Of a DNA stretch of 6,355 nt, positions 1 to 6,355 are shown in pieces. Position 1 is the first letter of the stretch; every line of letters begins with the position of its first letter. The notes below the pieces were generated by a model, which did not search any database, had not been told where the DNA came from, and worked only from the letters and a program-made list of their open reading frames with translations. This stretch comes from Bacteroidales bacterium UBA714 (lineage in GTDB: Bacteria; Bacteroidota; Bacteroidia; Bacteroidales; UBA932): positions 3,386 through 9,740 of the forward strand of contig DBLW01000191.1 in the NCBI GenBank assembly GCA_002298075.1. Direction: 5' to 3'. The position numbers and the translations under genes are program-made.

Positions 1-600
1 CGCAAGATTGTCAAAGGACAGAAGACCAACAGGAAGAATGTAAGCATATCAGAGACCCTTGCGGATGAGAATTGGGATTATGTGAGCCTGCAGCAGGCCA
101 GCGGGCTTTCCGGCAAATATGAGACATGCTCTCCTTATCTGCCTGAGATTCTGAATTATGTACGTTCCCGCTCCCGTTCCGACGTGAAAATGATATGGCA
201 TTCCACCTGGGCATACTCCAGAACTTCCGATCATGCTGATTTTCCGAAATACGGCAATGACCAGATGACGATGTATGCTGCCATTTCGGATGTCGCGAAG
301 AAAGTCATGGATAATCCGGCATATTCATTCGACCTGCTGGTTCCCTCCGGAACTGCGGTGCAGAACGGACGCACTTCTTCACTCGGAGACACTTTCAACA
401 GGGACGGATATCATCTTGAGACGACATTCGGACGTTATACGGCGGCATGCGCATGGTATGAGACGATTTCCGGCAAAAATGCGGAAGACAACGGTTATGC
501 TCCGTCTTCGGTGAATGCGGACAAACGCAGAATCGCCCGCTCGGCAGCTCACAATGCCGTGCAGAATCCTTATTCTGTCACGGATATGTCAGGATTTTGA
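1..600 (+). CDS. DUF4886 domain protein (SGNH-like), 3' part
   Basis: The frame is open from base 1 to a TGA at 598-600, giving 199 visible residues; the start and probably the first 70 or so residues lie left of the window. The text matches the DUF4886 family: WDYVSLQQASG at residues 25-35, MIWHSTWAY near 64-72, the YGNDQMTMY block near 84-92, and PSGTAVQNGRTS near 115-126. A C-terminal RDGYHLE at about 134-140 supplies an Asp-x-x-His pair (D135, H138), as in the last conserved block of SGNH hydrolases, and is followed by GRYTAACAWYE. The family is common in Bacteroidota polysaccharide-degradation loci, usually exported, and is of unproven biochemical function; an esterase or deacylase role on decorated glycans is inferred from the fold. 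The block with the presumed catalytic Ser and the signal peptide would lie off the window. No disruption is seen in the visible part. The next gene begins 151 bases downstream. Confidence 0.88.
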   Translation, partial: RKIVKGQKTNRKNVSISETLADENWDYVSLQQASGLSGKYETCSPYLPEILNYVRSRSRSDVKMIWHSTWAYSRTSDHADFPKYGNDQMTMYAAISDVAKKVMDNPAYSFDLLVPSGTAVQNGRTSSLGDTFNRDGYHLETTFGRYTAACAWYETISGKNAEDNGYAPSSVNADKRRIARSAAHNAVQNPYSVTDMSGF

Positions 601-634
601 TGATGTTTTAGTTTAAAAGTTAGTAGTTATATGA

Positions 635-642
635 TATTTTTG
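635..642 (+). promoter_or_regulatory. Candidate Bacteroidota -7 promoter box
   Basis: TATTTTTG fits the Bacteroidota sigma-ABfr -7 consensus TAnnTTTG exactly and lies in the AT-rich stretch right after the stop of the DUF4886 gene, pointing at the GH3 gene. A transcript would start near 648-650, giving a leader of about 100 bases. The partner -33 TTG/TTTG element is not clearly present: only T-rich sequence (GTTTAA at 611-616) sits at roughly the right distance. The call therefore rests on one short box and its position. Confidence 0.45.
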
Positions 643-652
643 GCGGCAGAAA

Positions 653-703
653 GGCCCGGACATGATTCGGGCCGTCCTGCACGGCAAGTGAGACCCGGCC
701 GGG
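653..703 (+). other. GC-rich hairpins in the leader before the GH3 gene
   Basis: Three inverted repeats are packed here. GGCCCG (653-658) pairs with CGGGCC (668-673) over a 9-base loop. GCCGT (671-675) pairs with ACGGC (681-685) over a 5-base loop. CCCGGCCGGG (694-703) is a perfect 10-base palindrome. The first two overlap by 3 bases, so they cannot both form in full. None is followed by a T-run, so they do not look like a standard intrinsic terminator for the upstream gene. They may be a processed or factor-dependent end, or structure in the 5' leader of the GH3 message. The rest of 601-751 shows no gene. Confidence 0.35.
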
Positions 704-751
704 GCGGCTGCTTCAAGCGTATGTGCGTCAGGCCCGTATAATAATAAAAGG

Positions 752-3265
752 ATGAAGAAACATTTTATATATGCATTTTTGTGCTGCTCATTTATGGCAG
801 CGGCCGGCATCGGAGCAGGTGCGGCGGACTTCTCCCGGTCTGAAACCGGGGACGGCTCCCGGGAGATACATGTCATTTCCGGGGAAGATGAAGCCAGGGC
901 GGCCGAACTTGTCGGAAGGATGACCCTTGAGGAGAAAATTTCCTATATCAGCGGTCTGAAGTCATTTTATATCCGTGCCGTTCCGAGGCTCGGGATTCCG
1001 GAGATAAGGATGGCGGACGGACCGTGCGGTGTGCGCAACAATACCGAAAGCACATTGTATCCTTGCGGCATCTGTTCTGCCGCGTCATGGAACCGCGTGG
1101 CTGTCGAACGTCTCGGACACGGACTTGGAATGGATGCCCGTGCAAGGGGAGTCGATATAATGCTCGGCCCGGGAGTCAACATATACCGCGCTCCTATGTG
1201 CGGCAGGAACTATGAATATTTCGGAGAAGACCCGTATCTTTCAGGTGAGACTGCCAAGCATTATATCATAGGAATGCAGGAAGAGGGTGTGATGGCGACC
1301 GTGAAGCATTTTGCAGCCAACAACCAGGAATACGCCCGCCACAGTGTCAGCTCGGATGTGGACGAAAGGACTCTTAATGAAATCTATTTCCCTCCTTTCC
1401 GCAAGGCTGTCCGGGAAGCCGGTGTCGGGGCTGTGATGGACAGCTACAATCCGGTGAACGGGGTGCATGCCACTGAGAACAGATGGATGAACGTGGATGT
1501 GCTCAGGGACAGGTGGGGTTTCCGCGGCATCGTCATGTCGGACTGGACTTCCACTTATTCCACTGCCGGAATCGCAAACGGAGGACTTGACCTTGAGATG
1601 CCAAAAGGAGTGTTTTTTACTGAAGAGAGGCTCAAGGCTGCGATAGACAGCGGCATCGTTCGCGAAGAGGACATAGATCTCAAAGTGCAGCATATCCTGC
1701 AGACATTGATTTCGTTCGGCATGCTTGACGGTCCATGTGGAGCTGACACTTCCATTGACGAAGATTGCGAATATTCCCGTGAGGCGGCTCTTGCCGTGGC
1801 CCGCGAGGGAATCGTGCTTCTCAAAAATGACGGCGGAAATCTGCCTTTGAAAAAAGGAAGGGTGCTTGTCATGGGACCGAATGCCGACCGTGTGGCTACA
1901 GGCGGGGGAAGCGGTTTCGTGACTCCTATCAGGGCCGTGTCCGCATATCAGGGACTTGCCGCTGCCAAAGGGGCGAAAAATGTTGCCCTGCTTTCTGACG
2001 GGATGCTTTATGAGGACATTTCATCTGAGATATTTGCTGACGCTGGCATGACGGAAAAAGGGTTCAGAGGTACTTATTGGCCTGTTTTGGGATTCAAGGG
2101 TGATCCTGTCATGTCACGCATAGACAAAAATGTAAGCTTTTTCTGGAAATACGGTTCTCCTGCAAAGGGAATCCCGGATGACAAATTCTCTGTGGCATGG
2201 GAAGGTGTCTATAAGGCTGAAAAGGATGGTGTCGTGCGCTTTTTGATGAGCGGGGATGACGGATACCGCCTTTTTGTTGACGGTGTTCTGCTCGGAGGCG
2301 ACTGGGGCAATCATTCCCTTTCTTCAAGGTCCGCCTTCCTTGATGTCGAGTCCGGCAGGAAATATAAGATAAGGTTCGAGTATTTCGACAATGCCGGAGA
2401 GGCTACGGTAAGCCTTCAGGCCGGAATCATGAATGAGAAACTACTTGAAGAAAGTCTTTCGGGGGCTTCCCATGTTGTATTTTGCGCAGGTTTCGACAGC
2501 AACAGCGAGGGTGAGGGCTTTGACAGGAGTTTCTCGCTTCCTGCTGAGCAGAAAAGGCTTATAAACCGTGTCGCTTCATCACACGGGAATGTGACTGTAG
2601 TGGTGAATGCCGGCGGAGGTGTGGATTTTCGCGGATGGTCTGAAAATGTCAGGTCGGTACTTATGGCATGGTATCCTGGCCAGGAAGGGGGAACGGCCCT
2701 TGCCGAGATTCTTACAGGCAAGGTTTCTCCGAGCGGCAAGCTTCCGATATCCATAGAGAACAGCTGGGATGACAATCCGGTGCGTCACAGCTACTATGAG
2801 AACGCGAAGCAGGCCAAGCATGTAGAATATAATGAGGGCATTTTTGTGGGCTACCGCGGATATGACCGCAGTGGCATATCTCCGAGATATCCATTCGGTT
2901 ATGGCCTGTCATACAGTTCTTTTGAGTATTCTGGACTATCCGTGAAGGTGCTTGAAGATGGCAGTGTACTTGTCGGGCTTGATGTCAGAAACACTGGAAA
3001 CAAGGATGCGTCAGAAGTGGTTCAGGTCTATGTGAGGGATTGTGAATCGTCTGTGAGAAGGCCTGCCAAGGAGCTCAAAGGATACGAAAAGGTGTTCCTG
3101 CGCAAGGGTGAGACAAGACGTGTCAGCGTGGTGTTGGAAAAGGAGGCGTTTGCCTTTTATGATGTTGATATTCATGACTTCCGCGTTGAGCCGGGCGATT
3201 TCATGATTTTGGCTGGAGGTTCTTCTGCCGACCTGCCTTTGTCTTCGGTGATTCATATTGATTGA
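752..3265 (+). CDS. Exported GH3 beta-glucosidase with PA14 insertion
   Basis: This complete 837-residue glycoside hydrolase family 3 enzyme probably releases terminal beta-linked glucose or a related sugar from oligosaccharides or plant glycosides in the periplasm. Residues 1-25 form a Sec signal peptide (Lys-Lys, hydrophobic core, AGA-type cleavage site). The GH3 N-terminal barrel spans about 50-315, with MADGP (D89, sugar-binding), GRNYEYFGEDP (151-161), VKHF (K185, H186) and VMSDW, where D264 is the expected nucleophile. The C-terminal GH3 domain starts near 345 (GIVLLKN) and resumes near 565-670; a PA14 domain of about 435-558 (MSGDDGYRLFVDG) interrupts it. In SEGEGFDR, E588 is the likely acid/base. 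An Fn3-like domain (about 750-825) closes the chain. Length and order match PA14-containing GH3 beta-glucosidases. The ATG at 752 is preceded by an A-rich stretch (AATAATAAAAGG) rather than a well-spaced Shine-Dalgarno, as is common in Bacteroidota. No upstream in-frame ATG was found nearby. Exact sugar specificity (glucose, xylose) cannot be read from the sequence. Confidence 0.95.
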   Translation: MKKHFIYAFLCCSFMAAAGIGAGAADFSRSETGDGSREIHVISGEDEARAAELVGRMTLEEKISYISGLKSFYIRAVPRLGIPEIRMADGPCGVRNNTESTLYPCGICSAASWNRVAVERLGHGLGMDARARGVDIMLGPGVNIYRAPMCGRNYEYFGEDPYLSGETAKHYIIGMQEEGVMATVKHFAANNQEYARHSVSSDVDERTLNEIYFPPFRKAVREAGVGAVMDSYNPVNGVHATENRWMNVDVLRDRWGFRGIVMSDWTSTYSTAGIANGGLDLEMPKGVFFTEERLKAAIDSGIVREEDIDLKVQHILQTLISFGMLDGPCGADTSIDEDCEYSREAALAVAREGIVLLKNDGGNLPLKKGRVLVMGPNADRVATGGGSGFVTPIRAVSAYQGLAAAKGAKNVALLSDGMLYEDISSEIFADAGMTEKGFRGTYWPVLGFKGDPVMSRIDKNVSFFWKYGSPAKGIPDDKFSVAWEGVYKAEKDGVVRFLMSGDDGYRLFVDGVLLGGDWGNHSLSSRSAFLDVESGRKYKIRFEYFDNAGEATVSLQAGIMNEKLLEESLSGASHVVFCAGFDSNSEGEGFDRSFSLPAEQKRLINRVASSHGNVTVVVNAGGGVDFRGWSENVRSVLMAWYPGQEGGTALAEILTGKVSPSGKLPISIENSWDDNPVRHSYYENAKQAKHVEYNEGIFVGYRGYDRSGISPRYPFGYGLSYSSFEYSGLSVKVLEDGSVLVGLDVRNTGNKDASEVVQVYVRDCESSVRRPAKELKGYEKVFLRKGETRRVSVVLEKEAFAFYDVDIHDFRVEPGDFMILAGGSSADLPLSSVIHID

Positions 3266-3274
3266 TTTTATCTG

Positions 3275-3282
3275 AAAAGGAA
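3275..3282 (+). promoter_or_regulatory. Ribosome binding site of the FAD/GH36 fusion gene
   Basis: AAAAGGAA, with the core AGGA at 3278-3281, sits 8 bases before the ATG at 3291, inside the 25-base gap after the GH3 stop. It supports this ATG as the start, which also places a well-formed signal peptide at the N terminus. The tight gap with no terminator or promoter-like box indicates co-transcription with the GH3 gene. Confidence 0.6.
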
Positions 3283-3290
3283 CGGTGTTT

Positions 3291-6200
3291 ATGAGGAACA
3301 GGACAATATTGGCGGTGCTGCTTTTATTTCTGTGCGGGGCAGCTGCCTTTGCCCAGGGGATTCTTGTGGAGGCGGAGAGTTTCCGTGAGAAGGGAGGATG
3401 GGCCGTTGATCAGCAGTTCATGGATAAGATGGGTTCCCCGTATCTGATTGCCCACGGGCTCGGGCTGCCTGTCGCTGATGCGGTAACATCGGTAAGCATA
3501 CCTTCGAAAGGGATCTGGCATGTCTATGTGAGGACTTACAACTGGACGTCTCCATGGACTTCTAAAGATGGGCCGGGCAGATTTGCCGTGAAGATTGGCG
3601 GCATGGAGCTGGAGAATGAGCTTGGCGGAACCGGTGACGGCTGGATGTGGCAGTATGCCGGAAAGGCAAGGCTTCCGGAAGGGGAGGCCGTGTTGTCCTT
3701 GTGTGACCTTACAGGCTTTGACGGCAGATGTGATGCGCTGTTCCTTACCAGGGACCGCCATGCGGAACTGCCTGACGGTGGAGACGCTCTCCGTTCTTTC
3801 AGACGTTCCGTGTCGGGATGTCCTGCTCCGGATTCAAAGAAATATGATTTTGTTGTCGTGGGAGGGGGAATTGCCGGAATGTGTGCCGCTGCAGCCGCTT
3901 CCCGCAATGGTCTGGAGGTGGCGCTTGTGAATGACCGCCCTGTGCTCGGCGGCAACAACAGCTCGGAGGTGCGCGTGCATCTTGGAGGTTATGCCGAAGT
4001 CGGCCCCAATGATGGACTTGGCCGCATGATACGGGAATTCGGCCATGCTAAGGCCGGAAATGCCAAGCCGGCGGAATATTACGAGGACGGCAGGAAACAG
4101 GAGTTCATTGATGCTGAGGAGGGTGTCACGCTTTATCCGAATTACAGGGCCGTTGAAGTCAGAATGGATGGCCGCAAGATAGAAGCTGTGCTGATACGCC
4201 ATATCATGACGGGAGAAGAGCATTGGCTTGAGGCTCCGCTTTTCTCGGACTGCACGGGAGACGGGAGCATAGGCTTTCTTGCCGGTGCGGATTTCAGGAT
4301 GGGACGTGAGGCCCGGAGTGAATATGGTGAGCCGCTTGCCCCTGAAGAGGCTGACGGGATGACCATGGGAGCTTCCATACAGTGGTATTCGGAAGATGTG
4401 GGACAGCCTGCGTCTTTCCCGGAATTTTCATACGGAGTGCAATTCAATGAGGACAATTGCGAAAAAGTTACCATGGGAGAGTGGAAATGGGAGACCGGAA
4501 TGAATCTCGACCAGATTGAGGATGCCGAGAGAATCCGTGACTATGGACTCTTGGTTGTATATTCCAACTGGAGCTTCCTTAAGAACGGTCTTCGTGACAA
4601 TTCACGCTGGCGGAACCGCTCTCTCGGCTGGGTCGGCTATATTTCCGGCAAGCGTGAGTCACGGCGTCTGATGGGTGATCATGTGCTTTCCCAGAATGAC
4701 ATAGACCGTAATATTCCTTATGATGACGCTTCGTTCACTGCCACCTGGGCGATAGACCTGCATTTTCCGGACCCGGCCAATTCGTCGGCATTTCCCGGAA
4801 ACGAGTTCAAGGCGGCTACTGTGCATAACTGGATTTATCCTTATGCCGTGCCTTACAGATGCCTGTATTCCAGGAATATAGATAACCTTTTCATGGCGGG
4901 CCGCAATATAAGCGTTACGCATGTTGCTCTCGGAACAGTGCGTGTTATGCGTACTACGGGCATGATGGGCGAGGTTGTAGGGATGGCTGCTTCTGTATGC
5001 CGCAGAAACGGATGTTCTCCGCGTGGCGTATATGAAAATCATCTCGAAGATCTTAAGGACATGATGAAGGAAGGTGCCGGCAGGAGGGACGGGCTGAATG
5101 ACCAGGATTTCAATCTTCCGAACAGGCTGCTTGACAGGCCGGCCGCGGCGGGATACAGCTGGCTGAAAGGTGATACTCTCGTGGTAGGCAACAGGATGAT
5201 GGAGCGCAAGTTCTTATGGAACGGTGGCAACCTTATGACATTCAGCATAGAGGACAAGGAGAACGGTGTGGTGCGCAGGAGCGCTGTGCTGCGTCCTGAC
5301 TTTTCGGTCACGAAGGGAAACGCTATAGGAACAGACGGTGCATATTACTGCACAGATGTGCCCTCAGACGGGATTCATGGGGCTTTTCATAAAGCAGTCG
5401 TGGAGTATTCTCAGGACGGTCTCCGTGTCCGCAGGGAGTATAGGGTCTACATGGATGTTCCTGCTATAGCCTGTGACACCTGGCTGAAAGGGAACCTTCC
5501 GGGTTTCGGACATGCCAAAGAAATTTCGGCTTCTGACCGCAAGAACATAGAGTCCGCAGCCGATATGGGAACGAAACCTGTGGAAGCCGTGCTCGACCGC
5601 CTGGATTTCGGGGGAATGCACTGGCATGCCAAGGCTGTGGAGTTTTGGGACGTGACTGATTGGAACAACAACCTTGTTGCTGAAAGGGATATTATTTCAT
5701 ATCGGAAGAATTCATATCGTGGCAATCTGTTCTTCATGCGTGACGGGGCAGGTTCCGGCGGACTTTTCTTTTTGAAGGAGGCTCCTTGCTCAAGTTCGCA
5801 GCTCGGCTGGACCGGTGCTGATTTCACGGCGGACTTCAGCCATTTCTGTGTGACAGGGCTCGGTCTTATGGCTTCGGATGTCAATCCGTCCGGATGGACA
5901 AAGGCATACTCATGCGTGACCGGAGTTTACGGTGAAGGCGAGCTGTCGGCTCTCAAAGCGTTGAGATCATATCAGAAGCAGCTCAGAAGGCACCTCCCGG
6001 ACAGGGACGAAATGGTGATGATGAATACATGGGGAGACCGCAGCCAGGATTCCAAGGTCAATGAGGCTTTCTGTCTTGCCGAACTGGAAAAGGCTGCGCG
6101 TCTTGGTGTGACGCATTTCCAGATTGACGACGGGTGGCAGGCCGGCAAGAGTCCCAATTCCGCTGTTTCCAAAGGCTCTTTCAAGAATATACATGACAAT

Positions 6201-6355
6201 CCGGACTATTGGACGCCGGACTCGGTGAAATGGCCGCGCGGTCTTTCGCCTGTGGTTGAAAAAGGGCGCAGCTTGGGAATCGAGGTGGGCCTATGGTTCA
6301 ACCCGAGCGTGCAGGACGACTTTGAAGATTGGCAGAAAGATGCTGACATACTCGT
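3291..6355 (+). CDS. Exported FAD-dependent oxidoreductase fused to GH36-like alpha-galactosidase, 3' end missing
   Basis: The frame has no stop from ATG 3291 to the window edge (1021 complete codons). Residues 1-21 are a Sec signal peptide ending AFA before Gln22. Residues 22 to about 165 look like a CBM-type beta-sandwich (opening ILVEAESF), similar to those in front of secreted FAD_oxidored proteins. The FAD_oxidored domain (about 185-590) has the dinucleotide motif VVVGGGIAG (G191, G193, G196), LGGNNSSEVRV (about 219-229), DCTGDG (320-325), and the C-terminal FAD-contact block NLFMAGRNIS through VRVMRTTGMMGE (532-561). A short linker (about 592-615) leads to a GH36-like N-terminal beta-sandwich (about 616-890). 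A TIM barrel then opens with MMNTWGDR (910-917), QIDDGWQAG (944-952; D946 and D947 expected to bind the sugar) and GLWFNPS (1000-1006). The GH36 nucleophile and acid/base lie beyond the window, so activity is unverified. Both halves keep their family motifs and are joined in frame, so this is a fusion rather than a frameshift artefact. The sugar oxidised and the glycosidic bond cut are unknown; the alpha-galactosidase name is by family only. Confidence 0.88.
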   Translation, partial: MRNRTILAVLLLFLCGAAAFAQGILVEAESFREKGGWAVDQQFMDKMGSPYLIAHGLGLPVADAVTSVSIPSKGIWHVYVRTYNWTSPWTSKDGPGRFAVKIGGMELENELGGTGDGWMWQYAGKARLPEGEAVLSLCDLTGFDGRCDALFLTRDRHAELPDGGDALRSFRRSVSGCPAPDSKKYDFVVVGGGIAGMCAAAAASRNGLEVALVNDRPVLGGNNSSEVRVHLGGYAEVGPNDGLGRMIREFGHAKAGNAKPAEYYEDGRKQEFIDAEEGVTLYPNYRAVEVRMDGRKIEAVLIRHIMTGEEHWLEAPLFSDCTGDGSIGFLAGADFRMGREARSEYGEPLAPEEADGMTMGASIQWYSEDVGQPASFPEFSYGVQFNEDNCEKVTMGEWKWETGMNLDQIEDAERIRDYGLLVVYSNWSFLKNGLRDNSRWRNRSLGWVGYISGKRESRRLMGDHVLSQNDIDRNIPYDDASFTATWAIDLHFPDPANSSAFPGNEFKAATVHNWIYPYAVPYRCLYSRNIDNLFMAGRNISVTHVALGTVRVMRTTGMMGEVVGMAASVCRRNGCSPRGVYENHLEDLKDMMKEGAGRRDGLNDQDFNLPNRLLDRPAAAGYSWLKGDTLVVGNRMMERKFLWNGGNLMTFSIEDKENGVVRRSAVLRPDFSVTKGNAIGTDGAYYCTDVPSDGIHGAFHKAVVEYSQDGLRVRREYRVYMDVPAIACDTWLKGNLPGFGHAKEISASDRKNIESAADMGTKPVEAVLDRLDFGGMHWHAKAVEFWDVTDWNNNLVAERDIISYRKNSYRGNLFFMRDGAGSGGLFFLKEAPCSSSQLGWTGADFTADFSHFCVTGLGLMASDVNPSGWTKAYSCVTGVYGEGELSALKALRSYQKQLRRHLPDRDEMVMMNTWGDRSQDSKVNEAFCLAELEKAARLGVTHFQIDDGWQAGKSPNSAVSKGSFKNIHDNPDYWTPDSVKWPRGLSPVVEKGRSLGIEVGLWFNPSVQDDFEDWQKDADIL

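Noticed and set aside
653..673. GGCCCG/CGGGCC hairpin as a rho-independent terminator of the DUF4886 gene
   Set aside because: The stem is not followed by a T-run; the next bases are GTCCTGCACGG. It was recorded only as possible leader structure.
721..741. Six-codon upstream reading frame (ATG TGC GTC AGG CCC GTA TAA) in the GH3 leader
   Set aside because: There is no Shine-Dalgarno sequence before it and no run of regulatory codons. A frame this short is expected by chance.
737..742. TATAAT resembling an E. coli -10 box just before the GH3 start
   Set aside because: It is only 10 bases from the ATG, has no suitable -35 element, and Bacteroidota use a different -7 box. The AT-rich run is better read as the usual A-rich translation start.
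1241..1693. 150-residue open frame on the minus strand inside the GH3 gene
   Set aside because: It lies fully opposite a well-supported GH3 domain and its translation has no recognisable motif. It is a shadow of the high-G+C coding strand.
3595..3930. 111-residue plus-strand open frame in another phase within the FAD oxidoreductase gene
   Set aside because: It overlaps conserved oxidoreductase sequence in the correct frame and shows no motif or ribosome binding site of its own.
3324..3958. Overlapping minus-strand open frames opposite the start of the FAD oxidoreductase gene
   Set aside because: The plus-strand frame here carries a signal peptide and a clear FAD-binding motif. The opposite frames are low-complexity and resemble no family.
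5060..5140. Possible frameshift or missed gene boundary between the FAD domain and the GH36 domain
   Set aside because: Codon-by-codon reading shows no stop and no phase change. The linker is in frame and sensible in composition, so a true fusion is the simpler reading.

Overview
The window looks like a carbohydrate-degradation locus from a Bacteroidota (Bacteroidales-type) gut or faecal bacterium. The evidence is the gene content (a DUF4886 protein, an exported GH3 beta-glucosidase with a PA14 insertion, and an exported FAD-dependent oxidoreductase of the FAD_oxidored type), A-rich translation starts with weak Shine-Dalgarno sequences, and a TAnnTTTG -7-like promoter box. The genus cannot be fixed from the sequence. 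The moderately high G+C and frequent AGG (Arg) and ATA (Ile) codons are only suggestive.

Layout: all three genes are on the + strand. (1) Positions 1-600 hold the C-terminal 199 codons of a DUF4886 (SGNH-like) protein whose start lies upstream of the window. (2) Positions 601-751 are non-coding, with a candidate Bacteroidota -7 box at 635-642 and a GC-rich region able to fold into small hairpins. (3) Positions 752-3265 encode a complete 837-residue exported GH3 family beta-glucosidase. (4) After a 25-base gap, a very long reading frame starts at 3291 and is still open at the right edge (1021 complete codons). It has a signal peptide, a beta-sandwich carbohydrate-binding-like domain, a full FAD-dependent oxidoreductase domain, and then a GH36-type alpha-galactosidase-like region cut off inside its catalytic barrel.

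The GH3 gene and the giant gene very probably form one transcript, and both products appear to be exported. The most striking feature is the fusion, in one polypeptide, of a flavin-dependent oxidoreductase to a GH36-like glycosidase, next to a beta-glucosidase. This suggests a coupled route in which a sugar or glycoside is both oxidised and hydrolysed outside the cytoplasm. That coupling is inference. The substrate, and the GH36 catalytic residues, which lie beyond the window, cannot be seen.
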